A DNA stretch of 64,000 nucleotides from Mytilus galloprovincialis (GCF_965363235.1 NC_134838.1:11626441-11690440); one strand, 5' to 3'. Numbered from the stretch's first letter, positions 36,040-47,010 are shown. The notes: a model not told the origin generated them from the letters alone. Translations and numbers: made by a program.

Positions 36040-36503
36040 TGGTTTTAGACCCGATTTTCAGGCTTAAACAACATATCCTAACACTTCCAATCATATCGTC
36101 CTTATCAAAAATATAAAAGCCTTGGTAATCATAGCCGGTGCGCCTGTTTTTTTTCATCCCATAGCTCACGATTTGCACTGCTCCATCGGTCTCTCTCTTT
36201 GCCCCGACGGTTGTCAGCTGTTTGTTTAGTCTTTCACATCCCCAAGTGCGGATATTTTTCCGTGTCCGGCACAAGGTTATGATTTTTGCGAACCCACATT
36301 TCGTGTCCACTTCGTGTCAACATCTTTAATGTCTTTGACAATCCAGGGTGAGTCCTGACCTACTTTTCGCCATTTGAGAGTTTCCTCATCAGTATTTTCC
36401 AAAATTTCTACCTCTTGCGCCATATTCTCTCTCTGATCAGACATACTTGTAATCTTACAATCCATTGTGTTTACTATCTGTGGATTTTTCTTGGTGTGTT
36501 TTC
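36040..36503 (-). repeat. Right inverted end of the Polinton fossil
   Basis: Reverse-strand counterpart of 28797-29265. It carries remnants with WGCERLNKQLTT and, further out, EETLKWRKVGQDS. The 36504-36650 stretch beyond it is C-rich on the plus strand and has no counterpart on the left; it may be the outermost part of the original end. Confidence 0.8.
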
Positions 36504-36649
36504 TTTCTTCCACAAAGATACATTTTCCCCCGACCCCAACCCCTAATTTTTTCCCTTCAACCCCAACCACCCACGTTTCCCCCTCTTAACCTCGTCAACG
36601 AGCGTGCAAGATTTTCGGATTTTTCGGTCCGGTCCCAGCAGAAATTCCC

Positions 36650-39600
36650 CTCAAAATGTTCACGCATATTTCGATATTTTAGTCCTTCGTTACTCAACGG
36701 AATAAATTGACTATATACCATTTGTTCCTCTCTTTATAAGCTTCCGAATGAGGTATCAGGTAGATCTGTAATAAAGGGCTGAAGGGTCACAGCATTCCAT
36801 TCCATTATTCAAAATATCCATTTCATTATTCAAAATTGACTGTTTCTTATTTTTCACACCAATTTTGGCATTTAAGTCCCCCGTAACCCCTCAAATGGTC
36901 ATTGCGGCACATATTGTTTTTTTTTCTCAATTTATTCATCTATTATTTCGACATTTAAGTCCGTCGTTACTCTTTTAATATGCGTTGCAAGTCTATTCCA
37001 TTATTAAAAATTGGCTATTTCTCAATGTTGACGCGTATTTCGATATTTAAGTCCTTCGTTACTCCTCTAATATGCGTTGCGGAACATATTGAATATAAAC
37101 ATTTTATTCCTCTTGTAATCAGCTTTCGAATGAGGTATAAGATTTATCTATAATTAGGGACTAAAGGGTCGCCGCAGTCCATTCCATTATTCAATATATC
37201 CATTTCATTATTCAAAATTGACTTTTTCTTAATTTTCACGCGTATTTTGGCAATCAGGTCTTCTAATTATCGTTGCGGAACATATTGACTATATACATTT
37301 TGTTCCTCTTGTAATCAGCTTTCGAATGAGGTATAAGATTTATCTATAATTAGGGGCTAAAGGGTCGCCGCAGTCCATTCCATTATTCAAAATATCCATT
37401 TCATTATTCAAAATTGGCTATTTCTTAATTTTCACGCGTATTTTGGCATTTAGGTCTTCTAATATTCGTTGCGGAACATATTGACTATAAGCATGTTGTT
37501 CCTCTTGTAATCAGCTTTCGAATGAGGTATAAGGTTTATCTATAATTGAGGGCTAAAGGGTCGCCGCACTCCATTCCATTATTCAAAATATCCATTTCAT
37601 TATTCAAAATTGGCTATTTCTTAATTTTCATGCGTATTTTGGCGTTTAGGTCTTCTAATATTCGTTGCGGAACATATTGACTATATTTATTTTGTTCCTC
37701 TTGTAATCAGCTTTCGAATGAGGTATAAGGTTTATCTATGATTAGGGGCTGAAGGGTCGCTGCAGTCCATTCCATTATTCAAAAGGTCTTCTAATATTCG
37801 TTGCGGAACATATTAACTATAAGCATGTTGTTCCTCTTGTAATCAGCTTTCGAATGAGGTATAAGGTTTATCTATAATTAGGGGCCAAAGGGTCGCCGCA
37901 CTCCATTCCATTATTCAATATATCCATTTCATTATTCAAAATTGACTTTTTCTTAATTTTCACGCGTATTTTGGTAATCAGGTCTTCTAATAATCGTTGC
38001 GGAACATATTGACTATATACATTTTGTTCCTCTTGTAATCAGCTTTCGAATGAGGTATAAGATTTATCTATAATTAGGGGCTAAATGGTCGCCGCAGTCC
38101 ATTCCATTATTCAAAATATCCATTTCATTATTCAAAATTGGCTATTTCTTAATTTTCACGCGTATTTTGGCATTTAGGTCTTCTAATATTCGTTGCGGAA
38201 CATATTGATTATAAGCATGTTGTTCCTCTTGTAATCAGCTTTCGAATGAGGTATAAGGTTTATCTATAATTGAGGGCTAAAGGGTCGCCGCACTCCATTC
38301 CATTATTCAAAATATCCATTTCATTATTCAAAATTGGCTTTTTCTTAATTTTCACGCGTATTTTGGCATTTAGGTCTTCTAATATTCGTTGCGGAACATA
38401 TTGACTATATTTATTTTGTTCCTCTTGTGATCAGATTTCGAATGAGGTATAAGGTTTATCTATAATTAGGGGCCAAAGGGTCGCTGCACTCCATTCCATT
38501 ATTCAATATATCCATTTCATTATTCAAAATTGACTTTTTCTTAATTTTCACGCGTATTTTGGCAATCAGGTCTTCTAATAATCGTTGTGGAACATATTGA
38601 CTATATACATTTTGTTCCTCTTGTAATCAGCTTTCGAATGAGGTATAAGATTTATCTATAATTAGGGGCTAAAGGGTCGCCGCAGTCCATTCCATTATTC
38701 AAAATATCCATTTCATTATTCAAAGTTGGCTATTTCTTAATTTTCACGCGTATTTTGGCATTTAGGTCTTCTAATATTCGTTGCGGAACATATTGATTAG
38801 CATGTTGTTCCTCTAGTAATCAGCTTTCGAATGAGGTATAAGGTTTATCTATAATAGGGACTAAAGGGTCGCCGCAGTCTATTCCATTATTCAAAATATC
38901 CATTTCATTATTCAAAATTGGCTATTTCTTAATTTTCACGCGTATTTTGGCATTTATGTCTTCTAATATTCGTTGCGGAACATATTGACTACATACATTT
39001 TGTTCCTCTTGTTATCAGCTTTCGAATGAGGTATAAGGTTTATCTATAATAAGGGCTAAAGGGTCGCCGCAGTCCATTCCATTATTCAAAATATCCATTT
39101 CATTATTCAAAATTGACTTTTTCTTAATTTTCACGCGTATTTTGGCAATCAGGTCTTCTCATATTCGTTTTGGAACATATTGACTATATACATTTTGTTC
39201 CTCTTGTAATCAGCTTTCGAATGAAGTATAAAGTTTATCTACAATTAGGGGCTGAAGGGTCGCCGCAGTCCATTCCATTATTCAAAATATCCATTTCATT
39301 ATTCAAAATTGGCTATTTCTTAATTTTCACGCGTATTTTGGCATTTAGGTCTTCTAATATTCGTTGCGGAACATATTGATTATAAGCATGTTGTTTCTCT
39401 TGTAATCAGCTTTCGAATGAGGTATAAGGTTTATCTATAATTAGGGGCTAAAGGGTCGCCGCACTCCATTCCATTATTCAAAATATCCATTTCATTATTC
39501 AAAATTGGCTATTTCTTAATTTTCACGCGTATTTTGGCATTTAGGTCGTGTAATATTCGTTGTGGAACATATTGACTATATACATTTTGTTCCTCTTGTA

Positions 39601-39765
39601 ATCAGCTTTCGAATGAGGTATAAGATTTATCTATAATTAGGGGTTTAAGGATCGCCGCACTCCTTTCCATTATTCAAAATATCCATTTCATTATTCAAAA
39701 TTGGCTATTTCTTTTTTTTTTCACGCGTATTTTGGCATTTAGGTCTTCTAATATTCGTTGCGGAA
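36650..39765 (-). repeat. Right tandem array, about 196-bp units, three-unit higher-order period
   Basis: About fifteen units, inverted relative to 20943-22385. Unit types differ in two linked words: A has 'CAATCAGGTCTTC' with 'TATATACATTTTG', B has 'CATTTAGGTCTTC' with 'ATAAGCATGTTG', and C has 'CATTTAGG' with 'TATATTTATTTTG'. The order runs A-B-C repeatedly, with A units near 37250, 37980, 38570 and 39150. One unit near 37665-37800 is shortened. No coding content. Confidence 0.88.
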
Positions 39766-40175
39766 CCTTTAATAGCTGACTATGCGGTATGGGCTTTGCT
39801 CATTGTTGAAGGCTGTACGGTGAGCTATAGTTGTTAATGTCTGTGTCATTGTGGTCTTTCTGGATATTTGTCTCATTGGCAATCATACCACATCTTCTTT
39901 TTTATATTTCCTCATTTTTATGCATATTGTGTCATTTAGGTCCTCCGTAAACCGTCTTATGGTCATTTCGAATCAAAATATAGCTATAGTGTCACGGTCA
40001 ATATTTTTTATATTTTTTTCACTATTCACCGCTTCAATTTGAATAATGAAACATAAACCATTTTATTATTCATTATTCATTTTTCAATATTGAATAGTGA
40101 ATAGTAAACTATTTCATTATTCATTATTGAATAATGAATAATGAACTATGAATAATGGACGTACTTCAGCGCGGT
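39766..40175 (-). repeat. Right arm head of the 19.6-kb element
   Basis: Reverse complement of 20535-20942 with only about a dozen differences by eye, including the S5 fragment and the ATTATTCA palindromes, ending CTTCAGCGCGGT at the 9-bp duplication. Confidence 0.9.
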
Positions 40176-40666
40176 TATGATAATATTATATTTATAGCAC
40201 CATACGCCTCAGTCAGAATCGGAGCCAAAACAAAATAGAAAAAAACCTCAACTAACACATTGATATCAAATAACAATCCTTATCAAGGCATGCACTACAT
40301 AATTCAAAAGAACTAACAATATAATAATCATTTTTTAGTAAAGTTTTCTTGTGTTATTAAACATCGAAGATTTATTTAACTTTTTAAAGTTCTGACATGT
40401 GCTAGATATATGCTAAAAGAGTTCCTCCCTCAAATTATTATGAAGTGAGCATTCGATTGAAAAATGACGCTCATCCTCAACTTTTCAGCTGTACAATACG
40501 ATTTTTTGAGTATATGACATTTTCAATTCTTAATGTAATGGGTGAGCACCGATTCTTAATTAGCATATGAAGTACCTTTCTTAAAATCGATATCTAAATA
40601 TTTTTCTTCTTGAACACAATCTTTAAATGAAAAATAAGTGTCAAGTTTGCCATAAAACACATAATG

Positions 40667-41581
40667 TGTGACGAATATTATTCAGTTACCTTAATTATGT
40701 TAAGAAGTTCTAAGTTTATCTATTAGGAAATCGGCAAATGTTTAAATCCTTTCACTTTCGTTTCTTAATGGAGTACGCTAATTACGGTTGTAATACGGAA
40801 AACGATTTCCGAAGTTTTGGTACTGGTTCCGATGGTTCCTAGTTGAAAATTAAGTGCTTGATATTGAATAACTATAGGAGTTACATTAAAACGTAACAGT
40901 AATACGGAATATATTTATTTTTGTTTAGAGATTATATGCAATTTAGTTAGAGATTATTCTAGTATATAAGTATAGTTTCTCGCAACGTTAATCAGTTCGG
41001 TCGTCAGAGCTCCAAGCGAAGACTAAAGAAAAGGTAATTATAACTATTTCTGAATAAGAAGTAGCTTACCAAGGACCTTTGGTTAAACTTTTATAAGCAA
41101 GAGCCAATTGTACTATCTGAATAAGGTGGTGACATATGTCCTGTGGTATATAATAAATAAGGTGACAACGTGATACTGTCCCTTTGGACCAGTGACACCT
41201 TGGCCCTGAATAAGGACCAGGGGCGCACTGGAAACCATATTTCCATATTACCTTTGAATCAAAGAACTAAAGTACTGTAAGGCAAATAGGTTAATAGTTA
41301 TATATCTAATTTTGAATTAAGGTTAAGTCACAGCTCCAATTAAGCGTCCTTTGTGTTGTACTCCATTGTTAGGTTAAGGGTTCCATTTTGTATACTTACC
41401 GGAAGTAATCTTTTGTTACTTGTTGTTAGGCTTTTATATCTAAGGTTGAATTAGTTCAGGAAACACGTTACCATTTGTAAGGGTTAGCCAACGATACACA
41501 ACAAATCCAGGGAAGTAACCCTGGTACGGATCTACGGGTACACAAAGTACCATCTGGCGTGTAGGACCCCTGCATGTTACA
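40667..41581 (+). mobile_element. Solo LTR of an LTR retrotransposon (probably Ty3/gypsy-type)
   Basis: A 915-bp segment beginning TGTGACGAAT and ending CATGTTACA, flanked by AATG on both sides (40663-40666, 41582-41585). Inside are a TATATAAG box (40963-40970), an initiator-like TCAGTT about 31 bases downstream, and an AATAAA (about 41152-41160), the expected U3-R-U5 arrangement. No internal retrotransposon genes adjoin it, so it is a solo LTR left by recombination. The four-base duplication suggests a gypsy-like family; that is inference. Confidence 0.6.
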
Positions 41582-42167
41582 AATGTACTAAGTTTTCACA
41601 ATTAGACAATTTGACAAAGACACAAGCAGGACAAGAATGTCGCACATTGTCTTAGATTTCTTACCAGTCAAATTTGCGTTATTTCTATGTCATATACAGT
41701 CACTGACCCGGCCGATATCACTTTTCCTCATGACTATTTTAAGTAGAAGTTGCCGAAATGTTCTTGTCCGTCATATTTGTCTTAATACGACCGCAAAACT
41801 TTTTTTTAGATATCGTATAATGGTATTATGTCGTCGTCTGTGTCGTCTGCGTCGAGGGTAAGGACTGAGAAGTTGAAACAAGCATGTGTTTCAACTCCAA
41901 TATTATGAGACAAATATCCCTCATGGACAGAATGATTGGAATCAAAACGGACAACCCCAAATATTAAAGAGAACAGAGTTGGTCTTTTTAGAGAAAATTT
42001 TCCCAAACACACAAGACTGATGCATTGTCGGAATAATGGGCTGTCGGAGTAATGGGCTGTCGGAATAGTGGGCTGTCGGAGTAATGGGCTGTCGGAATAA
42101 TGGGCTGTCGGAGTAATGGGCTGTCGGAATAGGGGTTGTCGGACTAATGGGATGTCACCTTTTAATC

Positions 42168-42684
42168 GACACGATTGGGATTTTTGTATATGAGAACACG
42201 GTTTATCTATTAGTTGAAAATGCTTTCAGTACCTGCGAGCATTCGTTGTTCAATAATGTGTGTCTTTGTGTTATTATTTTATGTGATAAATTGTTGTGTT
42301 GGTACACCACTGTAACAATGAAGGAGGAAATGAGGAGGGTTGATTGGGTGGAAGTGGGGAGGGGTATGCGGAGCGCTAACAAACATGTTTATGCGGCATG
42401 GGCTTTGATCTTGTTGAAGCATCAATGTAAGGGGCATTTAATATCTTAATAAAACTACATGTATTCTTATTTTAGATACTATATCTTGTTATCTGATATT
42501 GGACGAAAGATGTTGCCCTTTTATGTAATTATGTAATACAAGTTACGATCATTTGAAAACACATATTAAACAGCCAAATGGATGCACAAGAACTAAAATA
42601 GGAGTCATAGATCCTATTGACAACAATTATCTGCCCAATTTTATTGATTTTTTAACATTTGTTTCAAATATGACCAACTTCTTA
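42168..42684. other. Flank right of the outer element
   Basis: No gene supported. The open frame 42147-42449 starts inside the end of the outer element and has no recognisable motif. Confidence 0.4.
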
Positions 42685-43142
42685 TCCAAAATCACCAGCA
42701 CCGTATCAGGACCCACCAGCACAATGACAGGACCCACCAGCACAGTATCAGGACATGAGTAAATTGAGAAAATGCTAAATTTTAATATATTTTATAATAT
42801 TTTTTTACAAAATAGTTTTGTCGTGTGGATTGCGGTATAGAAAGCGGACTCTATGAGCATTTTTGTTTTATTTTTTCAGTTCTTGATTTTCTGAAAATGA
42901 GTATTTTTGTGTTACGCTTACTGAAACAGTTTAGAGGGTCAACTTTTTAATGGTTTACATATGAACCCGTAAGAAACAAAATTGAAAAATCTCAACTGTT
43001 TTCTTCAATTTTTTATGAGTGAAAACGTCAAAAATCATCATTTTCGTCTTTTTTTACATTTTTTCATTGATCACCAGCACCCGTCAGGACCGAATCACCA
43101 GCACAGAACGTTCTCTCGCAGGACAACCATACCCACCGTGAT
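42685..43142 (-). repeat. GC-rich repeat related to 10308-10625
   Basis: Three copies of a 'CACCAGCACNNTNNCAGGAC' motif (42695-42760), an AT-rich middle, then 'CACCAGCAC', 'ACGTTCTCTCGCAGGACAA' and 'CCATACCCACCGTG' at 43065-43142, which is the reverse of the start of the 10308 repeat. Confidence 0.55.
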
Positions 43143-44330
43143 AGGAGTTTCTTTTATTGGTATGTGTCGTGGTGGTAAATGTGAATTGACCATACCTTTT
43201 TCACTTATCAATCAGTTAGTGGACGTTTTTAAACGATGTTGTGTAGGGCTTTATCTGAGGAGACAACAACATATTTGTCATGGAGGTGCTTTGCAACATT
43301 TCGATCTTTCAAGATTGACGTAGTATGGGTATTGATGTAGAAGTATTTCGGCATTTGCTCATATTAAGAGTTACAAGTGTCAAAATAAAAAAAAATGAAA
43401 CTATGTACACCAGTGTTAAACTGAATTACCCAGACACACTCACAACTAAGCAATATGAACATATATCTTGAAGACTGGAACGTTCGCCAACATTTGTAAA
43501 GAATCCATATCTTCTCATTGTCGCTGATGGAATAGTATATACTTCACACTGTTGCTCAATTTCGCAAATACCCCTCCTTAACATGATATATCTGTTTATA
43601 ATGTCTCTTGTTGGTGATGCTCGATGCCAAAATATTTGCAAATTAAAAACGTATTCATAAACTTAAGAGCTGATAAAACTTATATGGCATTTTGTTGAGT
43701 TTTTTTTTTTTTTTTTTTTGTGGTTTACTAATAATTTTTATATGACGCTGCAGTAACTCCAATAAAACAAACTTTTATGATACAGAGCTTCTTGGTAACT
43801 GCCAAATAAACATGTCGTTTCAAATAACCGAAGCCTTTCCTTAAATTAATGATCATACACTTATGCATGCTAACTAATGTGAGACTTTTTGTATTTCTTT
43901 GGTTCTCATAACTTGACTCTGTACTTTAAAAGATCCCGTCATTATGTTATTCTTCTATTAAATGTCATTATGTTATAGTTCTATTATAAATTCGAAAATA
44001 CGTTGAACGACAAACGAAAAAAATTATTTTAAATTCTTAGAAATTCTACAGAACTTCTGCACTATTCTAAATCTCGGTCTATTTCTGAAATTAGTTCTTA
44101 CTAACATACTTTCGATTTTCTAACCCTGTATGCCAACATTTTCCATTTGATATTATAAAATTGTTTCGTGTAAACATCATGAACATTGAACGACAAATTT
44201 CTTCCTATGTGACGTATAAATTTTCTGACGTCAGACACGCGAAGCAATGAATATGTTTTTAATTTGATAGATGCTTGTGTGATTTTTGTAAAATTGGATG
44301 TTTTAAGATTGTAACACAGTGATGTCTGCT
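43143..44330. other. Gene-poor stretch
   Basis: AT-rich with a poly-T run (about 43702-43720). No supported gene. Confidence 0.4.
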
Positions 44331-44339
44331 GTACCCATA

Positions 44340-44790
44340 TTTTGACCATTAGATATATAAAAAAAAAAAGATGTGGTATATGATTGCTAATGAGACAACT
44401 CTCCACAAGATACCAAATGACACAGAAATTAACAACTTTATGTCATCGTACGGTGTTTAACAATGAGCAAAGCCTATACCGCATATGTCTGTCGTTGTAA
44501 ATATAACGGAATTTGATGAGAGGTTTAGCGCTATAAAATCAGGTTCAATCCACCATTTTCTACATTTGAAAATGCCTGTACCAAGTCAGGAATATGACAG
44601 TTGTCGTCCTTTCGTTTGATGTGTTTTGTCATTTGATTTTGCCATGTGATTAGTTGTGATTAGGGACTTTCAGATTGAATTTTCCTGGGAGTTCCGTATT
44701 TTTGTGATTTTACTTTTCACATATATCAAATGTGACTTGGATGGAGATTTGTCTCATTGGCACTCATTCTACATCTTCTTATATCTATAT
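44340..44790 (+). repeat. Composite repeat: family S5 followed by S3
   Basis: S5 ('GATGTGGTATATGATTGC', 'GAGACAACTCTCCACAAGA', 'CAATGAGCAAAGCC', 'ATACCGCAT') occupies 44365-44490 and S3 sequence follows. The S5 part and its upstream flank are nearly repeated at 46640-46830, so both derive from one composite element. Confidence 0.7.
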
Positions 44791-45139
44791 ATTTTCGCCT
44801 TCTCTCTCTCTGTCCTATTTGAGGCGTAATCCTGGACTCCTTCAGCAATTGCTATTCATTTGATTGAGTAGATTTTCTCTATGACTAGAATTATTTATAA
44901 ACTTTTAAATTACTTCTGTAACTACTACCACTACTATGACTAATACAAACAATATTCAGAACAATAAAGTCAATACAGCATAATGGAAAGCATAATAGTT
45001 TACAATGGGTTTTAATCAATAAAAAATAAAAAAGGATAGTAAGTTGTGATTCCCAAAAATAAATAATGAGGATATTGTACTCATGTGTGCAAACGTGAAA
45101 TTTTACAATAAAACTCATCAAAGATAACAGGCTTATAAT
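44791..45139. other. Spacer
   Basis: AT-rich; nothing recognised. Confidence 0.4.
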
Positions 45140-45255
45140 TATGTACGCCAGACGTGTTTTTCGTCTACAAAAGACTCATATCATCAGTGTCGCTGGAATC
45201 AAAAAGTTAAAAAGCCCAATAAATTACCAAGTTGAAGAACATTGCTGCTATATTA
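45140..45255 (-). repeat. Family S2 repeat fragment
   Basis: Reverse of 'GACGAAAAACACGTCTGGCG' with 'CTTCAACTTGG' downstream; related to 4920-5135 and 61341-61540. Confidence 0.6.
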
Positions 45256-45771
45256 TAAAATTTGATTGACGGCATTCTAAGTAAATCTTACCCCTAGAGT
45301 CAATATAAGATTGAAACGGATAATCAAGACACGTGAGAGAAAAATCCTTATATGTTAGTATATCCGGGAAGATTCCTTTCCTTGGCCATCACACTTTACA
45401 TCTGAGCAGATTCCTTACCACTCATTCATTTTACACCTGTCGCCCCTGCCAACCCCATTACTTCCCAATGCAAATTCTTAATTCCTTATCATTTTTACAA
45501 ATGATTTGATGTTCTTGAAGTATAGGTTATAGGTACTACGAACGATGGAAGTTTTTAACGACCTTAACTGACAATACAGCCCTCGCACAATCGGCACAGA
45601 CGGTGTCTTTCTCCATCTTGGATTTTGAAGTAGCAGATAACAATTGGTCTTATAGATCTTTAACGAAATGCGCAAATTTTGAGAGTAGTATGTTAACTTA
45701 TTTTGAAAAGTGTATGACTTTTAATTTAAATATAGAAAAGTATGTGTTTTATCATATTTATAGCCGTAGGC

Positions 45772-45990
45772 TGAAGTACGTTCACTATTCACTTTTCACT
45801 ATTTAAAATTCATGAATAGTGAACTGTTTTTGGTTTTTTTTGCACTATTCACTATTCAAGTTATTTTTTAATTGAATAAATTTAATGTCTTCTTGTATAT
45901 ATAAAAAGAAGATGTGGTATGATTGACAATGAGACAACTCTACACAAGAGACAAAATAACACAAAAATTAACAGCTTTTGGTTAAAAGTG
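45772..45990 (+). repeat. Fragment related to the 19.6-kb element's end, followed by S5
   Basis: 45772-45860 carries 'CTGAAGTACGTTCACTATTC' and 'ATTCATGAATAGTGAAC' palindromes like those starting at 20535. 45904-45990 is an S5 fragment. The same two parts occur in the same order in the arm heads. Confidence 0.6.
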
Positions 45991-46500
45991 CAAAGTGAAC
46001 GAACTTAAGCCCGGTGCTATAAAAAAAAACCCACAATAATATATTTTAATTTGTTTTCTCCCATCTTTGCAAAATAAGGGGAGATCACTCAGATAAAGTT
46101 ATTTTATAATAAAAAGTGTCATGATTTTGCCTTTTTAAATACGTAGCAAGAAAACAAGTTACGTGACCCATTTTCTTCTTTTTCTTATCTGAAAGCATGC
46201 TATAAGAGATATCGTCTCACATTTTATTTAAAAAATCTATGGTGTAGTTTTCTTTTGATCACACATACTTGATTTTCCATGCATAATGTATACAAATCTG
46301 ACAATTTTGCACAACCTGTATCGTGATAAAAAGTCCGGTGACGCATACTTTTTATTATATTTTTGAAAAAAAACATGATAAAAACTTTATTTTGACAACT
46401 TAATTAAAAAATTCTACGTGTTTAATAATGTGTCGGGTTTTTTACTTTGTATATTTTTAACCTTTCTTGTTAAGAACATGTCCTTTTAGCTTGGCACGCT
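45991..46500. other. Spacer
   Basis: AT-rich; no gene or defined repeat seen. Confidence 0.35.
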
Positions 46501-47010
46501 ATCTATAATATATCCCGCCATTGTGTTATTGTGCTATGGTCATTTTTTGTATTCTTGTCTTTCGTTTTTTTGCTTATACATGTGCTTTATCTATAGAATG
46601 TCTCTATGCGGTGTTGGTTTCTCTTGTTGACAAAATAATTATGATTATAACACAATGTCGACTGCTGTACCCCATATTTGACCATTAGATATATAAAAAA
46701 AAAGATGTGGTATATGATTGCTAATGAGACAACTCTCCACAAGATACCAAATGACACAGAAATTAACAACTTTATGTCATCGTACGGTGTTTAACAATGA
46801 GCAAAGCCTATACCGCATAGTCAGCTTTAAAAGGCCTCGAAAAATGTCTCTTGGTTTTGCTCATATATTGTTGTCAAAATAATAGAATCTATGCGACTGA
46901 CATACAAGTAATAAAATAGCTAGCTATAAAACCAGGTTTAATCCACTATTTTCTACACAAAGGAATGCTTGCTCAGGAATGTGATAATTGTTAGAACCAT
47001 TCGTATGATG
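46501..47010 (+). repeat. Composite S3/S5 repeat
   Basis: S3-like 5' part ('CGCCATTGTGTTATTGTGCT', 'TTCTCTTGTTGACAAA'), S5 at 46695-46830, then the S3 3' part ('AAACCAGGTTTAATCCAC'). Confidence 0.65.

Larger units (their letters stand above)
28797..36503. mobile_element. Polinton/Maverick fossil, shortened and broken (about 7.7 kb)
   Basis: A virus-like DNA element with inverted ends of about 450 bp (28797-29265; 36040-36503) that begin AGAAAAWYCACAGATAG. Parts recognised: SAP-like small gene, integrase, phospholipase-A2-like gene (both minus), packaging ATPase, small conserved genes, double jelly-roll major capsid protein and penton-like protein (all plus). No protein-primed DNA polymerase or protease was found, and intact relatives are about twice as long, so it is internally reduced. 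More than ten breaks are scattered through the reading frames; it is old and inactive. No clear 6-bp target duplication remains. Confidence 0.85.
20535..40175. mobile_element. 19.6-kb long-TIR (foldback/Mutator-like) element with 9-bp target duplication
   Basis: Both ends begin ACCGCGCTGAAGTACG and are flanked by exact TATGATAAT (20526-20534 and 40176-40184). Each arm consists of a head of about 410 bp (20535-20942; 39766-40175, about 96-97% alike by eye) followed by an array of about 196-bp units in inverted orientation. The loop (about 28139-36650) holds a repeat and a Polinton fossil. Nine-base duplications and very long inverted arms are typical of Mutator-like and foldback elements, but no such transposase is visible, so class is inference. 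Later insertions at 22386-27453 and 27577-27907 interrupt the left array. Confidence 0.85.
19736..42159. mobile_element. Outermost 22.4-kb TIR element with 8-bp target duplication
   Basis: The left end begins GGTTACACGCCATTATTCC and the right end, reversed, GGTGACATCCCATTAGTCC. Each end runs into a tandem of an approximately 18-bp motif, CCGACAGCCCATTACTCC (about six copies to 19852; about eight copies from 42027). Exact TTTTAATC lies at 19728-19735 and 42160-42167. Eight-base duplications are made by hAT, P and KDZ transposases; the sequence does not say which. The body holds a repeat (20100-20492), the 19.6-kb element, a solo LTR, and no recognisable transposase, so it is non-autonomous. 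Segments 40185-40666 and 41586-42026 show nothing codable. Confidence 0.7.

Noticed and set aside
40963-41032. TATA box, initiator and splice-donor-like site suggesting a host promoter and first exon
   Set aside because: The segment is better explained as the promoter part of a solo LTR with TG..CA ends and matching AATG flanks.
42147-42449. 100-codon plus open frame
   Set aside because: It starts inside the terminal motif of the outer element, crosses its border, and has no recognisable domain.
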